DNA from: Synaphobranchus kaupii
Lineage: Eukaryota > Chordata > Actinopteri > Anguilliformes > Synaphobranchidae
Reading direction: 5' to 3'
DNA length: 64,000 bases
Assembly: GCA_029718625.1 (NCBI GenBank)
Contig: CM056385.1
Location: forward strand, 20,693,051-20,757,050
This document shows, in pieces, positions 21,965 through 38,669 of this stretch. Made by a program: the position numbers and the translations under genes. The number at the start of each line of letters is the position of its first letter. Within the stretch, counting starts at the first letter, position 1. The notes under the pieces are model-generated. The model was not told the origin of the DNA and made no database searches. It saw nothing but the letters and a program-made list of their open reading frames with translations.

Positions 21965-23399
21965 AAAGGGGCGTGTTCAAAATAATAGCAGTGTGGAGTT
22001 TAATTAGAGAATTAATTAATTCTGTGAAAAAACAGGTGTCATTAACTGTCCTTTATTAAGGAAGAAGGGAAGAAAATGTTTCACACATTGTTATAAAATA
22101 TATTTCCTTCTGAATTGCTAAGTAAAATGGGCCGTTCCAAGCATTGTTCGGAGGAACAACGTAATTTGATTAAAAAGTTGATTGGAGAGGGGAAAACGTA
22201 CAAAGAAGTGCAGCAAATTATAGGATGCTCAGCTAAAATGATCTCAAATGCTTTAAAATGGCAAAAAGAAAAAAAAAAACCACGCGGAAGAAAACGAGCA
22301 ACTACTGTTAAAACGGATCGAAGAATAGTCAGAATGGCAAAGATTCAGCCAATCATCACCTCCAGAAAGATCAAAGATGATCTAAAATTACCTGTAAGTG
22401 CTGTTACAGTCAGAAGACGTTCGAAGCTAAGCTATCAGCAAGAATCCCCCGTAAAGCACCATTGTTGAAAAAAACGGCATGTGCAGAATCGGTTAAAATT
22501 TGCCAAGGAACACATCGATTGGCCCAAAGAGAAATGGCGTAACATTCTGTGGACTGATGAGTAAAATTGTTCTTTTCGGGTCTAGTGGTCATCGACAGTA
22601 CGTCAGACGACTCCCGGGTACTGAATTCACCCACAGTACACTGTGAAGACAGTGAAGCATGGTGGTGCAAAAATCATGGTATGGGGATGTTTTTCATACT
22701 ACGGGCCTATTTTAGTGTTGGGCCTATTTATCGTATACCAGGGATCATGGATCAGTTTGAATACATCAAAATACTTGAAGAGATTATGTTGCCGTATGCC
22801 GAAGAGGAAATGCCCCTGAAATGGGTGTTTCAACAAGACAACGACCCCAAACACACGAGTAAGCGAGCAACATCTTGGTTCCAGACAAAAAGGATTGAGG
22901 TAATGGAGTGGCCAGCTCAATCCCCCGACCTCAACCCCATTGAAAACTTGTGGGGTGACATTAAAAATGCAGTTTCTGAAGCAAAACCCAAAAATTCACA
23001 GGAACTGTGGAATGTAGTTTGTTCATCCTGGGCTGAAATACCTGTTTCTAGGTGCCAGAAGTTGGTTGACTCGATGCAACGCAGATGCGCAGCAGTTATC
23101 AAAAACAATGGTTATGCAACTAAATATTAGTTCAGTAATTTAAAGTGAAGTTAAATCTTGAAAAAGTTCTTCAGTTTATACAGTAAGTGTTTGAGTTTGA
23201 AGAGAAAAATGTCGACACTGCTATTCTGCTACACTCCTGTAAAAGAATAACGCAGACTTGATAAAATTTGTTAATGCTTTGATTTGGAATTGAATGTGTA
23301 ATGTCCCCACTACATTTGAAATATGGTTACCATGGAACCATAGAATATTTGCACTTTATTCACTTTTTAACGCACTGCTATTTATTTGAACACAACTGT
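21965..23399 (+). mobile_element. Tc1-like transposon, degraded
   Basis: Left end reads GTGTTCAAAATAATAGCAGTG; right end reads CACTGCTATTTATTTGAACAC, then AACTG and TA. A dead transposase (22127-23130) lies between. Length of about 1.4 kb is normal for Tc1 elements. The outermost left bases have decayed. Confidence 0.85.
22127..23130 (+). pseudogene. Tc1-like transposase pseudogene
   Basis: Starts MGRSKHCSEEQRNLIKK, the paired-type DNA-binding domain, with a basic GRKRATTVKTDRRIVRMAK linker. The frame is then lost (stop near 22466, frameshift) and the first catalytic aspartate (LWTDE, near 22550) is followed at once by a stop. From about 22700 another frame carries the rest: [10 protein letters not shown] with the second aspartate and SPDLNPIENLWGDIK with the final D/E pair, ending in GYATKY and TAG. 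All three catalytic acidic positions can be seen but not in one frame, so the element cannot mobilise itself. Confidence 0.88.
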
Positions 23400-25061
23400 A
23401 TAAAAAATGTCAAAAAAATATTTAAAAAAATCCTTGCCCGATTGATTTAAGAGAAACGGCTTCACCGCATTAAAGCCGAATGCTTTTCAAAGGAAGCCTT
23501 CTGAACCGTGCGCGCATGCAATGCGACGCAGGAGCCGGAGCGACCGTTTTTCCATGGTAACCCATTCAATAAGCACGCCCCTGCACCGAAATCGATGGCG
23601 AGCTAGCGCGCGGAGCAGTGCATCCTGCCTGTTCTGCAGTAAGGGCACACCGAGCCTCGGAGAATGACCGTGACCTGACACAGATCAGCCTCCATTTTAT
23701 TCATCTAATGAGTCAGCATGCCCACAGGAGGAAAGAGTGGGGGTGCTTTTCTTTCTCTTAAAACACTTCCACTGCCTCACTTCATCCGCTACACTCATCT
23801 TAGCCAGAAATTACACTCCTGGGACATTGGTAGGGCTGGTAGTAGCAGTAGGTAGTAGTAGTTTGTAGATAGTAGTTAGTAGTTGATAGCAGTAGTTGGT
23901 AGTTGGTAGTAGCAGTAGTCATGGTAGTAGTAGTAGTAGTTACTGGTCAGTACTTTGTAGTAGTTTGTATTTAGTAGTAGTTGTGTTACAACACAATTCA
24001 CACACCTGTAAAATTTTATAATTGTAAACTGCATATTAAAAATATGCAGAACCAAGAATGTACACAAGTGGACCCAGCCACAAACCTTAACTAATGATGC
24101 TGTGCTCTTTTGCAAACACACACATTCTTTGTCTCTCAAATATTACTCCATCTTTTATCTCCTTTTTTAAAACCTTTTGTGACCGGCGATTCGGACATTA
24201 CCATGATGTCTTCGGCAAGGATTTGTGAAAAAGTTCAGTTCTGTCGTGATAGAAGAAACAAACCTAAGTTGAGGGACATTAATCATGTATGAAAGGGAAC
24301 GGGGCTGGATGAAAACGGTACTCTGGGGAAGGCTCCGCACAGTTGGGACAACAAGAAAGGAATAAAAGAGTGAGGGAGTGGGTGAGCCAGCAAGTATTAA
24401 AGTAAAGTATAGGAATCACAGAGCTAAGATTCAGGATACAAATCAGGGGATTACATAATTTAATGGAAGTCATGAAAAAACACTTCAGAAAACATATGTG
24501 GCCATATGTGTGTGTGTGTGTGTGCGTTAGTTGTTGTCATGCAGGCGCTTGTATAGTGTTGTCGTGATGCGGTTTTCAGTTTTCACAAAGACGCCATACA
24601 ATCACTACACAGACTTAATTTCAGTTATTACGAGCCTTTCGTTTGCGTGCACGCCTTTCGGCTAAATGCTCTTTGGTCCGATCCGAACTTCACACAGGAA
24701 AAAGGTAAACACAAGGGCTGAGGCCAAACCAAATTTAACAGGAGGGGGGGGAAAACTGAAGCCAAACCATCCAAGCGCAACACTGAGAGAAAAAGGGAAA
24801 AGTGCGAAGGGAAGGAATTTCAGGAGCTCTGGGGTGAAGCAAAGCCGTCCAGCTGGCGGACGGCCCATTTACAGTAAACTGTTTACTGCTCCTCCACCAA
24901 TGACATTCATGAGAAGGAAGGCATGCCTTTGAAAGGTGGAAAAACAGGCCTGGCGCTCCCGCTTCAATAAGAGTCACAGCCAGCCCTCAGCTGCACATCT
25001 ACTGGGCTCACACCGGGGTACTTCTGCTAACCTTTCCTTTAAGATGGCAAATTAAAATGTA
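23400..25061. other. Intronic sequence with GTA-rich and CpG-rich patches
   Basis: 23500-23660 is locally CpG-rich. 23828-23990 is a cryptic GTA/GTTA-type simple repeat on the plus strand. A TG run lies at 24508-24524. No gene recognised. Confidence 0.6.
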
Positions 25062-26669
<1,608 letters not shown>

Positions 26670-27656
26670 CACTTAAATGAAGATAATAATGCTGATGTAA
26701 TGATCACTACTGGTAATTGAAAGCAGGGGATTTCTAGAACACGTACTTTAGAATTTTGAAAAAAACATTCATTTATAACAGGGAAGCCACAAAACCACAG
26801 ATAACGCCTGCGCGTATGCGCACGGTCCTCAATCAAAGGGGTAAAAAAACAAAACACATTCATCTCAGTCTACTAGAGCTTAAACTGCACCACTGTACAC
26901 TTTAATCCATTCAATTTCCTGAATCAAATTTGTCTTCTAATTGTCTTTAACAGGCATGGAATTCATTGTCTGCGTCTTACGCAGCAAAACAGGCGGACCT
27001 GTCAGAAATTTTTTATTTATTGACTCTCTTACGGATTAGACTGACTGATCTACATCACTGACATGGGGTTTGGACATAGTTCAGATCTTGCATCTTCCAA
27101 AAGCACATTCGTTGCAGTTCGGGTTGCCAACTGCCCAGTTTTGGACCGGAATGTCCATTTTTCAAATAGTTTGTACAGGTCCGGCTTGTGGTCCCGACCG
27201 GACAATATAAATGTCCAGTCTGAATACTTTATTGACATTTGACCGCTAGTTTGTAATGACTTTCTCCCATCTACACGTTACACTTTTTCCCTCTCCCCGG
27301 TCCGCGATCGGTTCCGACAGGCCCCCACCCCCATCGCTTTGCGATCAAGCTTCCAGCTGTCCACTCAGGCAGCGAACCCAAACTTGTGTGCATGGTGTCC
27401 GGTTTTGACAAATTCTAAATCTGGCAACCTTAGTTGGGCTCCTACCCGAGCAGAACCGCAGGAAATACTATTTACATTCTTCCCAACATGCCATGGCATG
27501 AGACAGATAAGATTGTTGGTTCTAAGGGCGGCCATACAGTGTTTGTCATATAAGTTATAACAGGGCTGAATTAAAAGCGAAACCTGATTTTTCTTATGAA
27601 GCAGTGCTGCGAATCTGTAACAGGTCCTTACTGAACAAAACGTTACAACAGAAACC
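26670..27656. other. Intronic sequence with a possible repeat
   Basis: GGGTTGCCAACTGCCCAGTT near 27121 and TCTGGCAACCTTA near 27420 form a weak inverted pair around GTCCGG-rich sequence (27121-27437). This could be a degraded miniature element. Otherwise nothing recognised. Confidence 0.4.
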
Positions 27657-27660
27657 TTAA

Positions 27661-28461
27661 AGCACAACTGAACTTTGGTACAACTTTGGGTTATGTAGTT
27701 ACCTGGCCATGACATGACTCCAAATGGTGGCGAAATATGTTCGTTAGTTGCTCTGTGCTCCCCTGGGGTGATAATCCAGAATTGGGTATTTGTCGCTCTC
27801 CATTCACTTCTATAGGGCAGTTAAAACGGTCTCAAAATGACACTTCTAGTACGTATACGAACGCAAATAAAGTGTATTCTGCCAATACAAAAAAGAACCA
27901 GTCCTCGTACGTCCTGTTTTAGAAATTTTTTTATTAAATGGCTTTTCTGGCTTTTTCGTATTTCATTTGGAATGTAGATCTGATAGGTAGCCTAAATCTT
28001 GCGCTAGAAACAGCGTTAATGTGCCGATGCGTCAGAAACCACTCATTGGTCCAAATTACCACGGAAGCAAGCATTTCTGGTAGTATATATCTATGGTAAA
28101 CAAACCGACTTTTCTGGTAGCTTGCCAGACTAGTCTTTTCTGGTAGCTTGCCAACACCATTGAAGAAAATAGCACTTTTATAAATAATTTTAATTACATG
28201 AAAAAAAATACGTACGAGGACTGGTTGTTGTTTCTATTGACAGAATCCGCTTCGTTCTAGTTCGTATACGTGCAAGAAGTGTCATTTTGAGACCGTTTTA
28301 GCTGCCCTATAGAAGTGAATAGAGAGCGACAAATACCCTATTCTGGATCATCACCCCAGGAGAGCACAGAGCAACTAACGAACATATTTTGCCACCATTT
28401 GGACTCATATCATGCCCAGGAAATTACACAACCCAAAGTTCTACCAAAGTTCAGTTGTGCT
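27661..28461. mobile_element. TTAA-flanked foldback element (element B)
   Basis: Two arms of about 260 bases (27661-27922 and 28204-28461) are inverted copies joined by about 280 bases. Both flanks are exact TTAA (27657-27660, 28462-28465). Termini are AGCACAACTGAAC and GTTCAGTTGTGCT. Arm landmarks: GTTCGTTAGTTGCTCTGTGC and its complement, GGTCTCAAAATGACACTTCT and its complement. No transposase. Confidence 0.85.
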
Positions 28462-28660
28462 TTAAAAAAAAAAACAAAGACTTAATAATCTATTTCTGCC
28501 GCCTGTCATTACAGAGCACTTTCAGCCCTGAAAATGCATTCGAAGCCCCACTCGATTATTTTCCTGATTTATTTGCTTAGTGGACACCGGCACTCCACCG
28601 ATTTCCATAGCTTAAGATTTACATACGGTACAGGCTACATCCAGACAGCTTACAGAGGTT

Positions 28661-28846
<186 letters not shown>

Positions 28847-31394
28847 TGTTGTCTTTTACTGTATGTTTTATGACATTTTTATGCATGTTTGAAGACATCT
28901 TCTATGTCTGCAGTATGTATTTTATGTCTGGGCTCCAAGAGGACTAGCTCATACACTACAGTGTGCAGCCAATGGGGATCCTAATAAACGACAAACAATA
29001 AGCACCTTGGGAAGGAAGCAACTTCCTGTCCTGCACTGGAGCCAGGAACATTCTGGCCGTAATTCCACTTTGAGTCCGGCTCTTTTAAACGGGCATTCTC
29101 TCTGTGCAACTCTCTTCCCAACTGCCTCTCTAACTGTGACCTTTCCACCAACCCAGCTGGCCTCCCTATGGAGCTTCTGGAGACTCTTATTGTGAAGTGG
29201 AGATGGGCTGAATTATTGCTGTTTGCACAGTACTGTACTTTGTTGGAGGCTGTCCCCCTAGAATCGGAGGCATGCCTGCCAGGGAGTCGGTTAAAGGACT
29301 CGCAGAACGCTGACTGCTAGAATATTTTAACCCTGTCTGTTCTCCCAGGCACACTTTCGGTTTGCGCAATTACTGACTGTACACTGACAATTGCAAAATA
29401 CAAAAAAAAAAATAAAAAAAGACCTTGATGAGGTACTTCGGTCTTACCCTATATATGTTACACATCATGGTGCAAAAGTCAAATATTGTATAAATTATTA
29501 TTATTATTATTTTTTAAATTATGAGCACAACAGCACAAATACCCGCCCAGACTTGTTCTAGCACAGTGACCCACAATAAAGTTACGAAAGTACTGACTGA
29601 CCTACTGGTTCTTTAAAAAAAAAAAATTTTTACTGTGGAATGCGGTCCTGAAAAGTAGCACACGCACAAAAAAGTGTGATTCCGGATTCAGCCGGTTTCA
29701 AAATAGCTGTAGAGAGTAAACTCTTGCGTGGAATATCAGTCCAACCCGCGCACACACATGCAGGCACAGAACACACGCACAAATTCTAGTCTTTGCATAT
29801 ATATGTTAGATAAAACTTAAAATGCAGAAGAAACCCATACGTAGTATAAACAATTATGCCTTATCAATATCACACTGTATTATCACTGATACAAAAAACC
29901 AAGCATTCATTCAAATAACTTTTGAATTAATGTTACTTTCCAAAAAGATGAAAAAATTGTATCAAATGTTATCAAAATGTTATGAAAATTAGACGATGGG
30001 TTGGTTCTTACTAAATAATGGGATACAATGTATTTTATTTATTTATTTATTTATTTTTTTAAATCAACAGTTTAGCATAAAGAAGGGTAAACCTAAATTG
30101 TTCACTAAAGAGGGCAAAGATAGCAGGTCACTCACTGATTCTAAATGCAATGAATGATTTAAAGAGATTCCGTTCACCACTGGGTTTGATTATTGGCTAT
30201 GCTAATTTAGGCTCATAGCTACAAAGTGAAAGCAACAGATTTAAAACAGGAAGAACAAAAGCTACAGCAATATGAGCCTAAGTAAAGATTACAATCAATA
30301 AAGAGTACTCAACCTCTATTTTCAGGTCACCTCAAGTTGCATTTCAGAATTCCGAATGGCCTTCATTCCTCATGTGTTCATATCTCAGAGCTTCTACTAC
30401 ACAGATCACATTTTTACGGTTTCTCACACAGAAAAATCACTGCTTCATTCATTCACCCTGTTCCTGTTAAATTTGGTCTTAAACAAAGCAATAGGAACAA
30501 ACATTCCCTGGCACTTGATACATCACAAATCAAGAAATGGGGCTTGTCACCAAACTTGTACAGTGCTTTGCAGTCGTCCTGATTTGGGCATTTCATAAAA
30601 CGCATTTGAATTTATTTTCCTTAAAAAATTTATGTTTTCAGATGCCAGGCAGCTGCATATTTTTAAACATACCTTTTTTTAAACATACCTGCCACTTCAA
30701 ATGAGTTAACAACGCTATTTTAGCCTGTGAACACAACACTACTTTTTGGTGGTACTGAAATGGCATTGGTTTTGAGGTTTGTATTCATTAGGCTTTCGCT
30801 GGCCAGTCATTAGGTTCCCTGAAGCACGGCGGTCACGGTTGACAAAGAAGAGTGATAAAATATTTAGCGCCATCAGATTTACACGTGCATGTACAGAAGG
30901 CCTCTTCATTTATTCATGGGAAAGGAAATGGCATTCAGCTCCTTGAAGTCCATCTTAAACAAAGTCAGAGTATTGAGGCAAATGCACTGTGATCTGCAGG
31001 CAGTGCACCAAAGCCACTCAGCCTGTGACCGAACGGCGGCCATTTTAAAAAGTGCAGCGGTGCTCGTAATTCAACGGTCTTCTCTCTTTCTCCCGAGGAT
31101 CAGAATAACCACTAAAACTGAATTTAACTTGTGATAAATGAGCCGGAGCCTGGCAGTTCCCCTCGTGCTGAGGCCACAGAGGAACCTACACTTCCAAATC
31201 CCAGCTCCAGCTTTTAATAAATCCCAACCCAAATCCCAATCTTAGATAATCTACCCCGGTTTATGCAAATCAAACAATTAAGGCTCTCGTGGTTTTCTTC
31301 AGGTCAAGGCGGTGAGGCCACCCGAGCAGGACAGAGAACTTCACCTGTCACCAAGCGCGCCCCAACCGCAGAAGAGCCGTTCGGCTCGGCCCAC
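28847..31394. other. Intronic sequence, no gene recognised
   Basis: AT-rich with simple tracts (TAT repeats 29495-29515; TTTA repeats 30035-30060; A runs near 29402 and 29614). No open frame with a recognisable domain. Confidence 0.55.
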
Positions 31395-31480
31395 GGGTCA
31401 GAGATGATTTACCACAGCCACGCACACTGCGTTTACTGGGTCAGTGATGATTTACCCCAGCCACGCACACCGCGTTTACT
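31395..31480. repeat. 43-bp tandem duplication
   Basis: GGGTCAGAGATGATTTACCA and the bases up to GCGTTTACT (31395-31437) are repeated immediately at 31438-31480 with three substitutions. Confidence 0.92.
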
Positions 31481-33271
31481 GAGATGTGGATCCGCTCCAC
31501 GGCTGCGTCTCCTTTAAGCTGAGGCACTCTCTCAGTATATGAGGGCTGAGTGAGATATGAGCTAGACCACAAGGCTCCAGAACCGTCCCAGCCTTTGTGT
31601 TTCAATTGGTCCGCACACAGAGATTCCTCCATTCCTATTGGTCTCCCACACTCTGAGGAGGCAAAATACCCTTCGGCAGACGAATGAACTGTACGGTAAA
31701 CAGAGACTTTTGAGTATAGGAACTGCTATGACTCGTAAACACTAGCACGCTTCTTCATGACAGTTTTGAGCGTCAGTATTATTTTTCATTTAGGTGGGCT
31801 CTTGTTACTTTTTCGAGGTTCCTTTATAACAGCGGCCCAAAGCCCAGATCTAGGCAGCCCTGGCTTTGCAGACTCAAACACCAATCAGCATAGGGGATCA
31901 GGCAGTACGCAGCCCTGTGGGGGCGGGGCCAAGGGTGGTGTGAAACGAAACGCCTCCCTCGGTTGGCTCGATTGCTTCGGTCTGCTGACACTGTTTGGTG
32001 AAAGCCTGTGGCAGGGTTTCACAGAGAGCGTAGACCGTTGCTCTCGTCTCCAGCCTTCTTTACCGGGATAATATAAAACACCCCTCTAACAGGGAGCTGT
32101 GGCCAGATATTATTTCGGTTTGGATGTTTGGCTAGCACTTCTGCCAGCCGCTGCTAGCATGTACTTTATTCTCTTTCTTAAACAGATGCATCTAGAAGTT
32201 TCTTTAACCAAAGCTCCAAAGATAAAAGATCTCATTTTGAGTAATAATTTTTAGAAAAGGCCATGAAAACGTCTAGTTTCACATCTGCTGAAGACACTGT
32301 GTTAACATAAAACAAACAAGCGGCTGAATAATCCGCTTGCTCATTGTCACTAAATCACCGTAGAGAAAGGACCTCCCTCCATAAGAGCTGACCTTACTGC
32401 TTTTATACGAGCTTAAAACCCGACAAGAGGAAATTATATATAATTTATATTATGATAACATACTGCATATCTCTGTTTACAGACTATTGCAGGTAAAACA
32501 TAGTGCTTTACTACCTCAGGCTGACTAACAGTGACTTAGATTAGCTAAATCTGTCAATGTATCAGGGCCATTGCTTTTTCCCCTTCCGTTTCAATGGAGT
32601 TATTAAATCCGAATTTCACACTGCTTTTCTGTAAGGTGCGCTGCCTAACACCACGTGATGACGCACTTGCTTAGAAAGCCTGGCCTACATTACGTAAATT
32701 GTGAATGTTTGGTCAATCGATGGCTAGCGCAGGGAGCAGCGTTAACAGATGAATCTGGTCTGCCAATGTTTGGGACAACCCGTCTGAGCGAGGCCATTTT
32801 TAGATGTAAATATGTAGGCAGAGCCCCCTGCAGAGAGTACTTATACTTCAGTACAGCATGGAAAGGCGGCTCAAATTACACAGGGCAATGGCAAATGCTT
32901 CAAGCAGTATTTGCTATCAATAAATTGGATTTTATGTGTGTCTGCAAGAAGATTTATAAAGATTCTTTTAATTTCGACTTCTGTAACAAATATTATTCCC
33001 CTTTTGTAAAAAATATTTATTATGTTTAGGCTGCTTGACACTGAACATTAAAAAGGTCCATGCATAATACAAAAATTAACAAAAGCAACACAATCTTACT
33101 ATAATTTTAATTTACACTGAAATATTTACATGGTTTGCCTTGTTCTGCTGGGTTTTTCTCCCTATTGCACACAGGCACCTCTATCTCCCCCTGCTTGGCT
33201 CATCAACATATCTGAGCCGCATAATGATTAGGCCTATATTTCTCTCATATTCTCCCTGATTTGGCCATAAG
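31481..33271. other. Intronic sequence, no gene recognised
   Basis: The longest open frame (32655-33029, plus, 124 codons) has no recognisable domain. Nothing else supported. Confidence 0.55.
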
Positions 33272-33453
33272 ACTGACTGAGCTCCCTCTACCAGACTGAC
33301 TGAGCTGCCTCCTCCAGACTGACTGAGCTGCCTCCTCCAGACTGACTGAGTTCCCTCCTCCAGACTGACTGAGCTGCCTCCTCCAGACTGACTGAGCTGC
33401 CTCCTCCAGACTGACTGAGCTGCCTCCTCCAGACTGACTGAGCTGTCTCCTCG
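33272..33453. repeat. 23-bp minisatellite
   Basis: About eight head-to-tail units of GACTGACTGAGCTGCCTCCT plus CCA, with small variants (TTCCCT for TGCCT). Apparent QSVWRR-type repeat peptides on the minus strand are artefacts. Confidence 0.95.
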
Positions 33454-33529
33454 AGTGTGCTGTCATTTTCCAGTTTATTATACATGCATTATGTAATAAT
33501 CCCATTTCAATCAACTGGTGCCAACCAGC

Positions 33530-33705
33530 AGCAGATGGGCTTCCTCCAGATTGTGCTCAAGGTTTCTTCCCATTACCAGCCAGGGAGCTTTTCCGCCTTA
33601 GGCATACTCTTGGGGGGGTCCAGCCCCGGATCTCTGTGAACCTGCTTTGTGACAATGTCCTTTAAAAAAAAAAACGCTATACAAATAATATTGAATTGAA
33701 ATAGA
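33530..33705 (+). mobile_element. LINE 3' end (L2-like)
   Basis: Contains the teleost L2-type 3' untranslated block: CTCAAGGTTTCTTCCCATTA, then GTGAACCTGCTTTGTGACAA, then ACGCTATACAAATAATATTG with the tail ATTGAATTGAA. It is 5'-truncated, as usual for LINE insertions. Plus orientation, antisense to nr3c1. Confidence 0.8.
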
Positions 33706-36054
33706 ATTTTGAACTTTAGTAATCTTATGATTTTGAGAATGATTACTATTCAAAGCAGCACTTGGTTGTATGTACTCTCCTGGTGGTTCGCAGATATTTA
33801 ACACTCAATGAAACTATTTTTTGTTTTGTTTTTTAAATGAAATAATGTTGATTTATGATGGCCACGGCCTACAGCAGACGGCACATTCTTGGACCGTTTA
33901 TGGCCGTTAGGCGTACTTTCCCTGCAAAATTTGGCAGAGGGAAGAAAGGAATGTCTTTTGCAAACAACCTTCTGGCCACAGTAAATAACACAGGTGTCAC
34001 TGTATCCGTCAGTTCTATACCGTTAAGACTGGCTAGGAAGCCACGTGACTCCTCAAATTATTTTCACTACAAGCGTGGGCAAAAACTGTCAAATAAAGTG
34101 CAATTTAAACCAGGGGAAATCTAGATGGCGACTAGCAGTCGGGATGGGGGGGAGGAAAAAGGAAATACAAACATTCCTGACATCAGCTTTACTACCTGCC
34201 TCGGCTGACAGCAGAGACCGTGCAGTTATGGTCGAAAGCCGCCGTTGACTGGCGGCTGCTTAGAGGCAGCAGCAGGGAAGACGACCTTCTACGCCACAAG
34301 GCCCTGGGAACCCTTGCCGGTCGGCGGGATGGGCTTCACTCGGCTACAGTAAAATCAGACCCGCAGTTCGGGTCGAACAAATTTTTTTTTAAATGCAATA
34401 ACCACAATGTTGGGAATATTTTGGGGAGCTTTTCGATACAATTTCGACATACAGAGAGGGACCACTTAAATATGCTTGATACATTTAGCTTCAATTCCAA
34501 CAACAGAACCTGAAGACAATTTACGTGTTGGCAATGTAATGCAATACAATCTTGCCCACAAAGCTGCAATTAATCTCTACGCAAGTAGGCCGCATTATAG
34601 CCCATGAGGGCGTCCAGCAGTGTAGCAACGTCTGAGGTTGCTTTCAGTCAGATATCCGTTGGCCATTTTCACCCTGACAAGCATTATTAAGCTTTACACC
34701 CAGTTAAAGCCACACTCAGAGCCAGAGCAGAATTAAAAGCAGCTAGAACATTCTAACAGGATTTGCAGAATCCTTGCAAAAAAAAAAAAAAAGAAACATT
34801 TAAAAAATCCAGTCTTAAAAAAAAAAAAAGAAGTGCATTCACATCTCTGCCATCTCTATTATTTGTTAGCATTGGCTAAATTGTGTAACATTATAAATTA
34901 ACTGGTTTTTAATTAAACATTTTAAATGGGTTCACAGTCACATTTGTAATCATTACTTAAGCTAAAATCCAAATAGGTGCCCGTTTTTCCTGCTCACAGA
35001 CCCAGGATGGGATTTTTCAGTTCTTCAGTTCTCTTTGACAGATCAGACTAGTTACGTTTAAAAAAAATAATAATTGCATGATTCAGCTGTGATACAGAAC
35101 AAAAATATTTAATGATGTTAGTTTGCAAATATTGCACAATATTGCACTATGAAATTGCTTTCCCATTTTGCAAAGTCGTAGATGAACGTTTCCCGTGTGC
35201 GGCCGTCCGGCTCAGTTTTCTGTGATATTGGTTGCAAGCAGTCTTACAGTGAGACAAAAGCAGTCGCCGTAAAGAATAGCTAATCATCACCTCCCACTCT
35301 ACCAAAAGCACAGCTCCTGTGTGCACTCTCACAGCACTTCAGCTAAGCTGCACATCTGGGGAAACCTGCTTGCACAAGGTCAGCTGGAAGTGTAGGCTAT
35401 ATGAAGCTGGGAGCTAAAAAACAACTACCCAATATTCTTCGGTAAGCATCGATCGGTAGGTTTTTATCTCAGCAACACACGACATGTGCCACAGTCTAAG
35501 TCTGCAGAGATAACTGGCCTGTTGACAATTGGTGGAACACTGAAGCGGCAGAATCGTAGCTTACTGGCTCTAGCCAGTTGGCTGACACCACAGATCTAAA
35601 AAATTTTAAAAAAATTTAAAAAACTACCACACCGGGTGACACATGAATAATAGGCTCACATAATGCATTAATACACAACGATATACATGGTGGTGAATTA
35701 TTGCAAAATGAAATAAACAGCCCACACTGCAAACAAAAAGAATGCACTGCCATGTTGACTGTGAAGTTCACTGAGTAAAAAGAATCAGAATACAAGCTTG
35801 CGCAGTATAATTATTCATTGTATAATACAATGAAGCACAACAAAAACTTGCTTTAAGTGGGTTGCACACTAAAATTTAATATAACTACATTGGCCTATGT
35901 TATTTAAGGTTACATATTTATTTCAGTTATGCTGAATATTTCTAATTATCTCAGGTTTAGCTTTAAGATGACTGGACATTTATTAAATTAGCCCAACGCA
36001 AATATCAATGACATCTCAGCTTAATAAAAATCCAATCAAAAAAGTCCAATCAAT
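33706..36054. other. Intronic sequence, no gene recognised
   Basis: A runs at 34780-34795 and 34818-34831. Open frames are below 100 codons without known domains. Confidence 0.55.
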
Positions 36055-36240
36055 TATTATCAAAATCAAATCAAATCAATATTTATTTATATAGCGCATT
36101 TCACAACTAGTTGTCACAATGCGCCTCACAGAAAAACCCTGCCTAAACCCCCCACAAGAGCAAGCCAAAGGCAAAACCTTGGGAGGAACCACTCAAGGGG
36201 GGAACCCATCCTCCTCTGGTCAGCTCAGGGTCTAGGTCTT
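36055..36240 (-). mobile_element. LINE 3' end (L2-like), inverted
   Basis: Reverse complement of the same 3' block: TTGTCACAATGCGCCTCACA, AACCTTGGGAGGAACCACTC and TTATTTATATAGCGCATTTC, with the tail TCAAATCAAATCAAATCAAT at 36063-36082. Minus orientation, the same as nr3c1. Confidence 0.8.
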
Positions 36241-36890
36241 AATGACCAGCATAGTCAAACCAGCCAATGTCCATGTTAACATTTTATTATTTATTTTATT
36301 AATGGTTCATTTTTTTTGGTTTATTTAAATTAGGTTAATTTATTTCATGGTTATTTTATAACCATTTTCTTTTACAGTGTCCTATTCTCACTGTCGTAGG
36401 CTCGTGATTAAAAGTGCTGATCTGGTATCAGCGTCGACAATTGCGTGAGGTTATATAGACATGGGACAAATGTTCCCTGATCAACTCTCAAACTCAAAGT
36501 AATAATGTTGGCGTCTGCTTTGGCGCATGGTGAAAATCTAACTGACGTTCCTCTAAATGCTTCGCGAAGAACGGAAGAGAACCAGTGTCATTTTGTCTCC
36601 ATGTGAGGACAGTTCATAAAAGAAAGTCAAATGTTAACTTTACGACCATGAACTAACATACTCCAACAGCAACATCGTCTGTAACGATGCAAAATCATGG
36701 AAGCATCCGTGTTACCAGCTTGAGTCGAACCACATCTAATTCTCAGAAAACATCAATCTGAGAGCTTTCACTTTGAAAAGGTGACAAAACTAGGCAAGAA
36801 AATAATGTGTCCATCGGCGTTACCCCCATAAAAAAAAAACTTCAATACAACCATAAGTTAACATCAGATATATTATGTTTAGGGTCATCT
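36241..36890. other. Intronic sequence, no gene recognised
   Basis: TTTATTTT-rich stretch at 36280-36370. No supported feature. Confidence 0.55.
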
Positions 36891-36934
36891 CCAGGATGAG
36901 ATAAACCCTAGTGGTAGGGTTTATCTCATCCTGG
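36891..36934. repeat. Perfect 20-bp hairpin
   Basis: CCAGGATGAGATAAACCCTA, loop GTGG, then the exact complement TAGGGTTTATCTCATCCTGG. The stem is perfect over 20 bp and stops abruptly on both sides. The loop is shorter and the stem shorter than in typical microRNA precursors, so a cruciform or an insertion/inversion scar is more likely than a microRNA. Confidence 0.9.

Positions 36935-38669
<1,735 letters not shown>

Noticed and set aside
36891..36934. A microRNA precursor
   Set aside because: The stem is perfect and only 20 bp, with a 4-base loop and no pairing outside, unlike a microRNA hairpin.
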